Origin: Diabrotica undecimpunctata
Taxonomy: Eukaryota > Arthropoda > Insecta > Coleoptera > Chrysomelidae
DNA length: 64,000 bases
Assembly: GCF_040954645.1 (NCBI RefSeq)
Contig: NC_092811.1
Span: 84,639,063-84,703,062 of the forward strand
Direction of reading: 5' to 3'
The notes under the pieces were generated by a model that saw only the letters and a list, made by a program, of their open reading frames with translations, did not search any database and had not been told where the DNA came from. The position numbers and the translations under genes were made by a program. Position 1 is the first letter of the stretch; each line of letters opens with the position of its first letter. Positions 10,106 to 20,667 of this stretch are shown here, one piece after another.

Positions 10106-12778
10106 TTACCTAGCAGCTAGATCTTCTGGCCAAAGTCTTTTTAGACGTCTGTCAACCAGTGGGGGATTGAATAATTCGTCTATGAGATGGTTTGGATGGT
10201 CTGCGCTGCGATTCATGTATCTTCTGGAGTGGTCGGCAATCACATCATTGATGAAGGACCTGTTGAGGTCTGCATGAAGGGTTTGGTTTGACACATACCA
10301 TGGGGCTTTAGCTAACATACGAATAGTTTTTGACTGGAATGTCTGTAGTATCTTGGTGTTGGATGGTTTGCTACAGCCCCACAGCTCAATTCCGTATGTC
10401 CACACTGGTTTGAGTATTGTTTTATAGATGGTCAGTTTGTTTTCTAATGAAAGTTGCGATCTTGTGTTGATTAGCCAGTTCATATTTTTAACTTTTAGGT
10501 CGAGGTGTCGTCGTTTGGCTGCAATATGTGATTTCCAAGTAAGTTTTTCATCTAGATGAAGACCCAGGTACTTTACTTCTGTTTTTATAGGTATAGGTGA
10601 ATTATTTAGGTGTAGTTGTGGACATCTAATTCTTCGATTTGTGAAATTTACTTGACAAGACTTGTTTGTGTTGACATTTATTTTCCAGCATTTAAGCCAG
10701 TCTTCTAGTTCATTGAGATGATTTTGCAATTTGTTAAATGCTAATATTTCGTTGATGTCTGATGCTAGTATACCAGTGTCATCCGCAAATGTTGCCATTA
10801 GTGTATTTTCGCTAATAGGAATATCAGCAGTGAAGATTTGATAAAGGAATGGGCCAAGTACACTGCCTTGAGGTACTCCGGATTTTATTTGGTGGTAGTT
10901 GGATAGAGCACCTTCGAATTTAACTTGGAAGTATCTGTCGGACAAGTATGATTTAAGGAGGAGGTAGATTTGGTCAGTTAGCTGAGCTTTTATTTTAAAG
11001 AGAAGACCCTCATGCCACACTCTATCAAATGCTTGCTGTATATCGAGGAATGCTGATAGACAGATTTGTTTCCCTTCTAGGCTCTCTTTTATTTTGTTGA
11101 CTAATCTATGGCACTGTTGTATGGTTGAGTGATTTGACCGAAAACCAAACTGATGATCTGGGATAAGGTTTTCTATAGGTATTATTGTTTCTATTCTGTT
11201 AAGGATTAACCTTTCGAAGACTTTTGATAAAGTCGGAAGGAGACTTATTGGTCTGTACGAACTGGCTTCAGTTAGACGTTTACCAGGTTTAGGTATCATT
11301 ATAATTTGTGCATACTTCCATTGCACTGGAAAATAGCATAGTCTCAGGAGGCTATTAAAAATAATGGTTATTAAGACGACACCTTTTCTTGGGAGTTTTT
11401 TTAAGATTTCGCCAGTTATAAGGTCAAATCCTGGAGCTTTATGAGGGTTAAGCAGGTTGATTTCGTTACGGACTTCGTTTGGTGAGAAGTATTTTAGTGG
11501 TAATGATAGCTGACAGGGTGCATTAAGGAAGTCTCTAATTTTCCCGTCGTTAATATCGTTGGCCTGTGGGGTGGAGAAGACGGTTGATAGATGTTCTGCA
11601 AATCTGTTGGATTTTTCTATGTCTGATCGAGCCCAGGTTCCATCATTTTTCCGAATTGGTGATTTCATTACTACCGGCCTTTTGAATTTCTTTGTGGCTT
11701 TCCAAAGAGAGTTGTCGTCAAGAGAAAGGTTTATGACATATCTTTCAAAAGATTCGTTTTTGGCTGTTTGGATAGCGGAATGAAGTCTGTGTGTGAGCCT
11801 GTTTAGATTTGTTTTATCTATCGCGTTTCTTGTTCTTTGCCATTTGCGACGGGCTCTTCTTCTTTCTTCTACTAGTGTTCTAGTGTGGAGGGGTATACTA
11901 TACCTTTCATCAATGGTTTTTTCCTTTTCAGGAGTAGCTTTCCAAGCGGCTTGTTGTATTTGTTCCGTTAGATATTTTACAGCTTCTTCAATATCGTTTT
12001 TGTGTTTGAGTCGAATGTCAAGAGATATTTTTTCATTGATTTCTTCATTGAATTGAACCCAATTCGTGTTACTGGAACATAGCCTTGGTGCAAGAGTTTT
12101 CCAAATTATATTGGTACTTAAAGTTATCAAGATGGGACTGTGGTCCGAATGTAGATCAAAACTGGGGGTGATGTCGCTGTGTATTTCAGGTATTCCCTTA
12201 GTTATAGCAAAGTCTAGCAGATCAGGAATTTTGTTGTTATCAGTGGGCCAGTATGTGGGGGTACCAGTTGTTAGGTATTTCAGGTTATTATCTTGTATGA
12301 TCTTTAATAGATTTCTGCCTTTTGGAGATATCAGTCTTGCTCCCCAGGTTGTATGTTTTGCATTCCAGTCCCCTGCCACTAGGAAATGTGAACCAAGTTG
12401 TTCAAAAAACTCTCTGTATTCCTCCAGATTGATGGTATGGCGTGGTGGGCTGTAGATAGAAGCTATTGTTAATGGGAAGGTGAGCGCTTGTACTTTTATG
12501 ATACTACTCTGAATTTTGTTGGTGATATATGGAGCAAGTTCATAGTGCTTTATAGCTGTACGGATTATTACAATTGAACCAGCATGGGCTGTTCCATCTG
12601 GATGGTTTGCGTAATAGACAGAGTAGTGTGGAATTTTTATAAAAGACCTCTCAGTTGTGTGACTCTCAGATATAAGTAGGATGTCTATTTTGTTTAATTT
12701 TAGAAATAGTATAATTTCTTGCACATGGTTTGTTAGACCATTTGTGTTCCACTCTGCTATTCTAAGTGAGTTAGCCAT
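10106..12778 (-). CDS. Jockey-type ORF2: AP endonuclease and reverse transcriptase
   Basis: 890 residues with no interruption. The N-terminal apurinic-type endonuclease (about 1-215) shows EWNTNG (N11), E38 in SESH, D137/N139 in GDWNAKH, and D212/H213 in SDHSP. The reverse transcriptase (about 480-740) has fingers motif KPGKR...SYRPISLL, palm Asp D579 in FLDIQQAFDRVWH, SGVPQGSVLGP, and the catalytic pair D666/D667 in FADD (the usual YADD has Phe here). The C-terminal thumb region carries TYGIELWGCS. Together these nick the target and copy the RNA by target-primed reverse transcription. No RNase H domain is evident, as in most Jockey elements. Confidence 0.95.
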   Translation of the reverse strand: MANSLRIAEWNTNGLTNHVQEIILFLKLNKIDILLISESHTTERSFIKIPHYSVYYANHPDGTAHAGSIVIIRTAIKHYELAPYITNKIQSSIIKVQALTFPLTIASIYSPPRHTINLEEYREFFEQLGSHFLVAGDWNAKHTTWGARLISPKGRNLLKIIQDNNLKYLTTGTPTYWPTDNNKIPDLLDFAITKGIPEIHSDITPSFDLHSDHSPILITLSTNIIWKTLAPRLCSSNTNWVQFNEEINEKISLDIRLKHKNDIEEAVKYLTEQIQQAAWKATPEKEKTIDERYSIPLHTRTLVEERRRARRKWQRTRNAIDKTNLNRLTHRLHSAIQTAKNESFERYVINLSLDDNSLWKATKKFKRPVVMKSPIRKNDGTWARSDIEKSNRFAEHLSTVFSTPQANDINDGKIRDFLNAPCQLSLPLKYFSPNEVRNEINLLNPHKAPGFDLITGEILKKLPRKGVVLITIIFNSLLRLCYFPVQWKYAQIIMIPKPGKRLTEASSYRPISLLPTLSKVFERLILNRIETIIPIENLIPDHQFGFRSNHSTIQQCHRLVNKIKESLEGKQICLSAFLDIQQAFDRVWHEGLLFKIKAQLTDQIYLLLKSYLSDRYFQVKFEGALSNYHQIKSGVPQGSVLGPFLYQIFTADIPISENTLMATFADDTGILASDINEILAFNKLQNHLNELEDWLKCWKINVNTNKSCQVNFTNRRIRCPQLHLNNSPIPIKTEVKYLGLHLDEKLTWKSHIAAKRRHLDLKVKNMNWLINTRSQLSLENKLTIYKTILKPVWTYGIELWGCSKPSNTKILQTFQSKTIRMLAKAPWYVSNQTLHADLNRSFINDVIADHSRRYMNRSADHPNHLIDELFNPPLVDRRLKRLWPEDLAAR

Positions 12779-14328
12779 TACGACGTTCTATTTATCACAG
12801 TTGTAAGCATGCTTAGTATCATGCTGTTTTGGTTTATCAATTGTGCAAACATATTTTTAAATTCGTTGAGGAATTCTGTAAGTTTATTTGAAAGGTCTGA
12901 ATTATTGTTGTCTTGTGAAGAAGTATTAGTTGCTGCAACTTGAGCATATGTTACATGTGATTGGCGTATGTGGTGAGCATTAGTGTTATTATTATTTAGG
13001 CTTGCAACTCTAGGAATGCTGCTTGTTATATTTTTGTTTTTCGAATTTACTAGGTCTTTATATATAGCACATCCTTTATAGTTTGCTGGATGATTGCCAT
13101 TACATAAGGCACATGTTGCTGGTGTGTCGCGTGCTTTTTTGCAGGTTTTTGTATCATGTGATCCATCGCATTTAACACAGGCGAATGGCCTCAGACAGTA
13201 ACTTTTTGAGTGCCCGTATTTTTGACACCTTGTGCATTGTACTATTGTATTTTTTATTCTAGGTGGTTCTACTGTTATTATGCAGTTTCGTAGTACTTGC
13301 AGGTTAAATATGTTTTTGTTGTTTTCATTTGGCTCTATATCGACAAAGAATAAGGGCAATGGTTCTTTGGTAACTCTATGTCTAACATTAATTATGTTGC
13401 GAACTTTAAAACCCTTATTATCTAATTCATGCGAGATATCTCCTGTGGGTGTTGAATGATGTAATCCTCTTATGACAACTCTATAGGCCCTCTCTTGTTT
13501 CGGTTGGTAAGTGTGATGTACAATGTTTTCTTTTCTAAGGTGCTGTATGAGTCTCCTGTAGGTGTCTGAGTTTGTAGGGTTAATTTTTACTGTATTATTT
13601 GAAATGGTTTTGGTGTAATAGGTTTCGGCCACAGTTGCAGTTGAAAGGTTTGCTATCATAGCACTATAGTCAGTAACTCCATAAATATAGATTGGTGGCG
13701 GTGAGGGATCTTTTTTGGTTATATTTGTGTTTGGTGTATTTGATAAATTGTCTATTTGTTCATCTACATTTTCTTTTGAGAGGGAATCAAATCTGTTTTG
13801 TGTTTGGATTTGCTTGGGAATTTCTGAAGTTTTTTGTCTTTTCACCCTTTTTCTCTTATTGCCAACTTCTTGCCAAGGATGTTTATTTTCGTTTTCTGTT
13901 TCGTTAGGTTCTACGTCGCTATCGCTATCCGTGTAGTTATTGATGTTTTGTGATGATGAGAGTGAGCATTGAGGGTTTGTGGATACTGTTGTGTATTGGG
14001 ACTGAATAGGGTTTTGAGTGTTATGAATATTTTGTGCAGTTGATTGACTAGGAAATTGTACTTGGTTTGGTATAGCTATTTGGGTTGGAATAGGTATTTG
14101 GCTTAGGCATGACATTTGCTTTGTTGTCTGGTTAGCAGATGGTGTTTGATTAAAATACAAAAATGGTACTTGCGGTTTTACTGCTGTTTGGTTTGACTGG
14201 TTCTGGTTATTTATTGTTGGGACATCCTGTATAGTATTCATTTGTTGATAAATTGGTTGGCCATTATTATCAAATCCTAATAAGTTCCCCGAAGGGAACA
14301 TATTTCTTTTGGTTGTTTGACTAATCAC
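12778..14328 (-). CDS. Jockey-type ORF1: Gag-like RNA-binding protein
   Basis: 516 residues. The Gln/Asn-rich N-terminus (1-135) is probably disordered and leads to a basic patch (KRKRVKRQK at about 158-166). A PRE_C2HC-type domain (about 280-360, starting AYRVVIRGLH) precedes three zinc knuckles at C365-C378, C384-C396 and C406-C420. This is the standard ORF1 of Jockey-clade elements: it coats the element RNA and brings it to the target DNA. The C-terminal 90 residues are Asn/Ser-rich and end in a hydrophobic helix. The stop codon overlaps the ORF2 start as TAATG, suggesting ORF2 is made by termination-reinitiation. Confidence 0.9.
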   Translation of the reverse strand: MISQTTKRNMFPSGNLLGFDNNGQPIYQQMNTIQDVPTINNQNQSNQTAVKPQVPFLYFNQTPSANQTTKQMSCLSQIPIPTQIAIPNQVQFPSQSTAQNIHNTQNPIQSQYTTVSTNPQCSLSSSQNINNYTDSDSDVEPNETENENKHPWQEVGNKRKRVKRQKTSEIPKQIQTQNRFDSLSKENVDEQIDNLSNTPNTNITKKDPSPPPIYIYGVTDYSAMIANLSTATVAETYYTKTISNNTVKINPTNSDTYRRLIQHLRKENIVHHTYQPKQERAYRVVIRGLHHSTPTGDISHELDNKGFKVRNIINVRHRVTKEPLPLFFVDIEPNENNKNIFNLQVLRNCIITVEPPRIKNTIVQCTRCQKYGHSKSYCLRPFACVKCDGSHDTKTCKKARDTPATCALCNGNHPANYKGCAIYKDLVNSKNKNITSSIPRVASLNNNNTNAHHIRQSHVTYAQVAATNTSSQDNNNSDLSNKLTEFLNEFKNMFAQLINQNSMILSMLTTVINRTS

Positions 14329-14654
14329 TTAGTTTTTGTTACTTTTCACTTTAACAATTTTTTGATGCTGATAAGATAATTACTAGTTAATTAGGTAGAT
14401 TTACGATAAGGAAGTTCTCTAGCGCTTTGAATGACGGCACGTGTTCACGCTTCGAGAATCAGATTGCTACTGTTTCTGATCAAATAGTTTAATAAAATTT
14501 GATAATTAAAATTGATTCATAGAATCTTTATTAGTCTCACTTCCAAATGTTATGAACCTTGGACTGTTGGAAGTTGAATCAATCTTCACCTGTTGCTGGC
14601 TAACCAGCCACAACGTAGACTATTTTAATATATGATATTTTGGATTGACCTCAC

Positions 14655-15025
14655 TTGTTTGTGACCACCTTTTTTTTTTCATTTTTTGGTTTTTACTGAC
14701 AGGTATGTCACCCAAATTTATCATATTCTTTAAATTTACCGCTCTATTGCACTAGAGGTTGGTAATTCGCCTTGCTCTTCTGTCATATTTTGACCTCAAG
14801 GCCACTGTCTTTTCTCGTTGTTTGGCGTGGGTTCTACTTGTTGCTTCCATTTAACCGGCAGCAGCTAGCTAAGAGTGGTAACCTCATTATATTTTTTTAA
14901 ATATTACTATATTGCAGTCTTAATCAATTTAATAATGTTACCTAAAGTTAAAATTAAATTTAGCTAATAATATAATTGTTGGAAGTGTGATATGATCTTG
15001 TTAGTTCTCTGCATATTTTATATTT
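14655..15025 (+). repeat. dispersed repeat, copy 1 (inverse copy at 42366-42727)
   Basis: About 365 bp that match the reverse complement of 42366-42727 over nearly the whole length with scattered substitutions. Shared words include TTTGGTTTTTACTG, ACCTCAAGGCCACTGTC and TTGGAAGTGTGAT. It has no coding potential. It could be a solo LTR or a non-autonomous element; no terminal signal decides between them. Confidence 0.7.
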
Positions 15026-15205
15026 TAATGTTTTTTACTTAAGCTTTTTTACTGCCATACGGTTACCTTCTACATGGAGACCTCTCATAAACAAAATATC
15101 GCCCCCTTCATCCTCGAATCGAAATCCCACTGTCGAAAATGTTCGCGCCAACTCTCGCGCCAATCCCCACCCTAACCCCCACCTAGGCCACGTTACCATC
15201 GACGG

Positions 15206-15392
15206 TATAAATGAACCGTCCCCTGGTCCCAGTCGTAGTAGTGAACTAGTGAGTGAACTAGAAGTGACTAGTGAGTGTAGTAGTGTCTGGGGCCTCGGGA
15301 CACTGAGACCTCGGAACCCCTGAAGAAGACATCAGAGAGGATGTTGAAAGCTCGGCAAAATGGATATCGACGCGGTTCAACCCGGAAGACTG
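15206..15392 (+). promoter_or_regulatory. TATA/initiator leader with hairpin motif, short ORF and splice donor
   Basis: A GC-richer island contains TATAAAT (15206-15212). An initiator-like CCAGTC follows, its A at 15231, 25 bases from the TATA start. Tandem GTGAACTAGTGAGT words come next, then CTGAAGAAGACATCAGAG with a 6-bp hairpin closed by GATGTT and followed by GAAAGCTCGG (about 15319-15354). An ATG at 15360 opens 11 codons (MDIDAVQPGRL) ending exactly at a GTGAGT donor (15393). This has the layout of a retroelement or gene promoter with a first coding exon, but no downstream exon was found before the (TA)n array and the Copia insertion. Confidence 0.4.
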
Positions 15393-16139
<747 letters not shown>

Positions 16140-16339
16140 TAAGGTTCAGAAACATTTTTTATATTATAAGTAATATGTTGGATAGACTGTTTTAATTTTT
16201 AAGTTCATGCGCATTGTGTGCGAATGTTGTTTTTATTTTTTAAGCGCCATGTTGACATGTTGTATGTTTTTCATTAAACTCATTAATATAAATAAAAACG
16301 TTTGTGATTTTATTTATATATTAAATTTAAAATCCTAAT
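16140..16339 (+). repeat. Copia 5' LTR, shortened
   Basis: Matches 20097-20296 with few differences but lacks about the first 38 bp of the 3' LTR. The junction falls at an AAG shared by both sides, which suggests a deletion between short direct repeats. Confidence 0.75.
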
Positions 16340-16490
16340 AGGTTATGTGACCAGGACATTTTCACTGCGCTACAAAAGTTTTAAAGAATACAGAAATCGT
16401 TAAAAAACTTTTTCACGTGGCGCGTATGTTGTTTGGTGTCTAGGTTAGGCGTCTTTGCTTCTGTTCTATTGAATTATTTTACTCGACGAA

Positions 16491-16667
16491 ATGTCTGAAC
16501 AAGAAAAAGTTGAAACAAGAACCATTAATAATGGTTTAATAACAATGTTGGTGAAAACAACTTGCTTAGCTCATCTGAGAAAAGCAAGTACATCTAAAGA
16601 AGGTTGGGATAACCTAAAAAAGGCGTATCAAAGTGCCGGTACAACTAGACAAATGTTTCTAAAATGA
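16491..16667 (+). pseudogene. Copia Gag N-terminal remnant
   Basis: Starts MSEQEKVETRT and includes ASTSKEGWDNLKKAYQ, the characteristic Gag segment (UBN2 type) of Copia elements, then stops. A large part of Gag before and after is deleted. At about 16796-16845 another frame has the zinc knuckle CHVCGGKGHIRPKC, showing the original continuation. Confidence 0.65.
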
Positions 16668-16952
16668 AAGTTATATCGTGCAAAGTTAGAAGATTTTTCT
16701 TCCATATGGGAGACTGGTGAGGAAAAAGCTTTGTTTACAAAAAATAATTTTATCAAGAAGAAGCCTTTTTTTTAATCCACTACCGAATTCATCCCCACTT
16801 GTCACGTCTGCGGAGGTAAAGGCCATATCCGTCCTAAATGCCTCAAGAGGAATTCCAAAAATTGGAAGCCTAATTACAAACGACCAACTGGTAAGGACAA
16901 ATCTAAGGAGAATCAAGGTAAAACTAATAATCTTTTATTTACTGCTACCGCT

Positions 16953-17795
16953 ATGTTTGTAAGTTCTCCAAATTTTAAAGATTTGTATCTTGATAGTTGT
17001 GCTAGTAAACATGTATCTAATAATAGAGATTGGATGGTAGACTTTGATCCAGACAAAAATTCTAAATTTTGTACAGCTGATAAGGGTACCTTATTGGCCA
17101 CAGTAGTTGGAAATATTCCAATTGTTTATAGTACATCTAAAGAAACTGTTAATAATTGTGAGATAATTTAATGTCTGTTACTACTAAGAGTAATAATGTT
17201 TCTTTATGGCATAAACGCTTAGGGCACTTGTGCACAAAGAGTCTGAATTTGTTAACTAGTATGGCTAATGGTATTGATTACAAAAACACTGAAATGCTTC
17301 CCTGTACTACATATAGAAGCAAAGCAGACCAGAAAAAGTTTTCCGAAAGGTCAAGCTAGACGTGCTACCTCCAAGATAGAGTTAGTGCATGGAGACTTGG
17401 TAGGTCCCATGTCTGAAAAAAGCTGGGGAGGGGCAAGATTTGTTTTTATGTTAACTGATGGTTATACTCGTAAAACTTTTGGATATATGCTCATATCTAA
17501 GAATGAAACCATTTTGAAGTTTCAAGAATTTAAAAGACTTGTTGAAAATAAAACAGGGCTTAAAATAAAACGCTACAGGAGCGATAACGATTTAGAATTT
17601 TGTAATGCTCAATTTAGAGCTCTATTTAAGGATTCAGGAATAATACATGAAACTACAGTGCCATACACTCCTGAACAAAATGGTGTGCAGGAGCGTGCCA
17701 ATCGCACGGTTGTGGAAAAGCTAGGGCTTTGCTTACTGATTCTGGTTTGTCTAAAGCTTATTGGGCAGAAGCAGTGGCTACTACAATATATTTAA
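16953..17795 (+). pseudogene. Copia protease and integrase core, frameshifted
   Basis: Three overlapping frames. The first has the protease motif LYLDSCASKHVSN, where the usual DSGA is DSCA. The second has the GAG-pre-integrase zinc finger start SLWHKRLGHL. The third has the integrase core with Asp in HGDLVGPM, Asp in RSDNDLEF and Glu in PEQNGVQERANRT. Frame changes at about 17171, 17340 and 17740 make it non-functional. Confidence 0.8.
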
Positions 17796-17844
17796 AAAAT
17801 CGTAGCCCTACTACAGCTGTTAATGGGACTCTTCCTGAAGAATT

Positions 17845-18945
17845 ATGGACAGGTTCCAAGGTCGATTTGAGAGTCGCTTAAGAGTATTTGGATGTCTAGC
17901 TTATGTCCATATACCTAAGAATTTTAGAAGTAAATTTGATGTTAAATCTAAACCCATGATTATGGTAGGGTATTGTGAACATACTAAGGGTTATAGATTG
18001 GCTGATCCCAATTGTAGAGGAAAAATAGAAAAATGCAGAGATGTTGTATTTTTTGAACACACAATGTATGGAAAGAATTCAATTTCGACTCAACCTGAGG
18101 TTATAATAGAATCAACTCCTTTTATTGAGGAATTTAATGGAAATATTGGTGATGAGTCTATAAATGATGAATCATTTACCATCACTCATGATTATTCAAA
18201 TAGTTCTGAAAATCAAGAATCAATTGATGCATACGTTACACCTTTCTCTGATTCAGATGTAGATTATACTGATGAATTGGAGGATAGGGAAAGGCCACTC
18301 AGGGAGAGGCGTCCACCAGATTTTTTAACAGATTATGTTACCTATCAATTAGTTAGTTCTGATGAGGAACCTGTTACAGTAGAACAAGCTTTAAAGGGTA
18401 ATAATCGTGAACAATGGTTTCAAGCCATGCAGTCTGAATATAATTCACTTATAGATAATGAGGTTTGGACTTTAGTAGATAATCCAAGTAATACGAATTT
18501 TATTTCGTCTAAATGGGTTTTCAAGTTGAAAACAGATGCAGAAGGCAATACTCGATATAAGGCTAGATTAGTAGCTAGAGGTTTTTCTCAATCTTACGGA
18601 ATAGACTATTTTGACACATTTTCCCCTGTGGCTAGAACCTCAACCCTAAGATTATTATTTGCTTTATCAGCTCAGTTAAATCTGTTTGTTGAATATTTTG
18701 ATGTTGTAACTGCTTTTTTGAATGGGGAATTGAAAGAAGAGGTCTATATGATGCAACCTGAGGGTTTTATCAAACAGGGAGAGGAAGAAAAAGTTTGTTT
18801 CCTCAAACGATCAATCTATGGATTGAAACAGGCTTCTAGGGCCTGGAATGATAAGATTAATCAAGAACTATATAAGTCTGGTTTTCAAGGTCAAAAAATG
18901 AACCTTGTTTATTTTTTAAAATTGAAGGAAAGCATATTATTATAA
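17845..18945 (+). pseudogene. Copia integrase C-terminus and reverse transcriptase N-terminal half
   Basis: Contains RLRVFGCLAYVHIPK (integrase C-terminal part), an acidic linker, then the RVT_2 domain: EQWFQAMQSEYNSL, KWVFKLK, YKARLVARGFSQ and DVVTAFLNGELKEEVYM (first catalytic Asp). The frame fails just before the YVDD motif. Confidence 0.85.
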
Positions 18946-18950
18946 TAATT

Positions 18951-19874
18951 TTGTATGTTGATGATTTCTTTGTAATTCATAATATTGTATCTATGAAACA
19001 AGAATTGTTTAATGATCTGCAAAGCAAATTTAAAATAAAGGACTTAGGAGAAGCTAAACAGATTTTAGGCATTCAGATATCTAGATATAATGATACAATT
19101 TATCTAAGTCAAAGTAAGTACATTCACAATTTTTTAAAGAGATTTGGATTCTTAGATGTCAAAGGAGTACCCACTCCATTCGAACAAAATGTAAAATTAA
19201 GCAAATGTAAAGATACCAAATCTCATTTAAATAATGTTCCATATCAACGTATTATTGGTTGTCTTATGTATATGGCTGTGACCACAAGACCCGATATTTC
19301 TCATGCAGTCAGCATGTTGAGTCAATTTAATAATGGTCATACCATTGAACGTTGGCATCAATTAAAGCGATTAGTTCGTTATGTAAAAAATAGAGCGAAC
19401 TTGGGAGTTTATTTTACAAAAACTGATTATTTTAATCTTGAAGGTTTCTCTGATACTTCTTGGGGTGATGATCCTGAAGATAGAAAAACTTATACCGGTT
19501 TTGTGTTTAAATTAGCCTCAGGACCAATATCTTGGGAAAGTAGAAAGCAAAGAACTGTTGCTCTTTCATCTTCAGAAGCTGAGTATATCGCAGCATCAGG
19601 TGCTTGTAAGGAAGCTGTATATTTAAATCGCTTACTACATGAAATTTGTAAAGATTACAAAAATAATGTTACTTTGTTTGTTGACAATCAGAGTGCAATT
19701 AAAATTGCAGAGAATCCAATGTTCCATGGTCGGACCAAGCATATTTGTATCAGGTATCATTTCATTCGAGAGGTGGTAGCTGAAGGTACAGTTGAACTAT
19801 TGTATAAGCCAACTGATGAGATGGCTGCCGATGTATTAACCAAGGGTTTGTCTAGAGTTAAGCATGAAAAATGA
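18951..19874 (+). pseudogene. Copia reverse transcriptase C-terminal half and RNase H
   Basis: Opens with the catalytic YVDD motif (MYVDDFFV), continues with SKFKIKDLGEAKQILGIQ, and ends with the Copia RNase H: GFSDTSWGDD, ALSSSEAEYIA, VDNQSAIKIAENP. It is offset by one frame from the preceding piece, so the two halves are separated by an indel at about 18900-18945. Confidence 0.85.
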
Positions 19875-19909
19875 ATTTCTGACATTAGCATGCAGATAAT
19901 CAGAAACTA

Positions 19910-19912
<3 letters not shown>

Positions 19913-19976
<64 letters not shown>
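19913..19976. repeat. (TA)n microsatellite inside the Copia element
   Basis: 64 bp of pure TA between the RNase H stop and the polypurine tract. Confidence 0.95.
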
Positions 19977-19981
<5 letters not shown>

Positions 19982-20058
19982 ATATATAATATGCATCTGT
20001 GTATTTCAATTTTTTTGTTTATTTTCTTGATGTTCTAACTTTACAGTTTAAGGGAGAG

Positions 20059-20296
20059 TATTGGAATAAGTAAATTTACTATTAATATTTAAACAGTAAG
20101 GTTCAGAAACATTTTTTGTATTATAAGTAATATGTTGGATAGGCTGTTTTAATTTTTAAGTTCATGCGCACTGTGTGCGAATGTTGTTGTTGGATTTTAA
20201 GCGCCATGTTGACATGTTGTATGTTTTTCATTAAACTCATTAATATAAATAAAAACGTTTGTGATTTTATTTATATATTAAATTTAAAATCCTAAT
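20059..20296 (+). repeat. Copia 3' LTR
   Basis: Begins TATTGGAATAAG right after the polypurine tract and ends AAATCCTAAT(A). The ends are an imperfect inverted pair (TATTGG / CCTAATA) rather than the canonical TG...CA. Confidence 0.75.
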
Positions 20297-20301
20297 ACGA
20301 A

Positions 20302-20667
20302 ACGTGTAGAACTGCATACAGGAGAATGGTGGATATCCGCACTACATCCAGGTCCAATTCCCAGGACCGCAAGAAGTCCGCTGAGCCAGATATGGGCCAT
20401 TCCAGCCCTATCGACTCCTCTCGGCAACAAACACATCTCAATTCGATTGATTCTTCGAATGGGTATCTCATGAAAACAAGCAGTATTGATAACCCAGCGA
20501 CATCTGTACTTTCGTTAAGTTATAAAGCAAACATCTCACTGTATTTCAACCCACAGATTAATTCATCTTCAATGTGGTCTGAAATCTTATGAATTCGATC
20601 AGATATGATTATGATTATTGGAACACTGAACTGCTGCATCTTCTCCGAGTACGCAACTGACGATATA
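20302..20667. other. unassigned flank with a short open frame
   Basis: A somewhat GC-richer stretch. The 88-codon frame 20326-20592 is Ser/Asn-rich and shows no domain I recognise. It continues the sequence that was split by the Copia insertion. Confidence 0.4.

Larger units (their letters stand above)
9970..14485 (-). mobile_element. complete Jockey-type non-LTR retrotransposon with 15-bp target duplications
   Basis: The element runs 5' to 3' on the minus strand from 14470 to 9985 (about 4.49 kb). It is flanked by the identical 15-mer TGTTTCTGATCAAAT at 9970-9984 and 14471-14485, a perfect target-site duplication. The order is a 142-nt 5' leader, ORF1 (Gag-like), ORF2 (endonuclease plus reverse transcriptase), a short 3' UTR, repeated AATA words and a poly(A) tail, seen on the plus strand as a T run at about 9984-9996. 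Both ORFs are uninterrupted. Exact duplications, open frames and an intact tail point to a young and possibly active insertion. Promoter activity cannot be judged from sequence. Confidence 0.92.
16140..20296 (+). mobile_element. Copia (Ty1/copia) LTR retrotransposon, decayed
   Basis: Two related LTRs flank Copia-order domains (Gag knuckle, protease, integrase, RT, RNase H). The 5-mer ACGAA lies on both outer sides (16135-16139 and 20297-20301), consistent with a target duplication. After the 5' LTR, GGTTATGTGACCAGG (16341) resembles the initiator-tRNA-Met fragment used as primer site by insect Copia elements. The polypurine tract TTTAAGGGAGAG precedes the 3' LTR. At least five frame breaks inactivate the coding part, and a (TA)n array has expanded between RNase H and the polypurine tract. 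Confidence 0.85.

Noticed and set aside
11559..12455. Plus-strand frames inside the Jockey ORF2
   Set aside because: Antisense shadows of a strongly supported reverse transcriptase gene.
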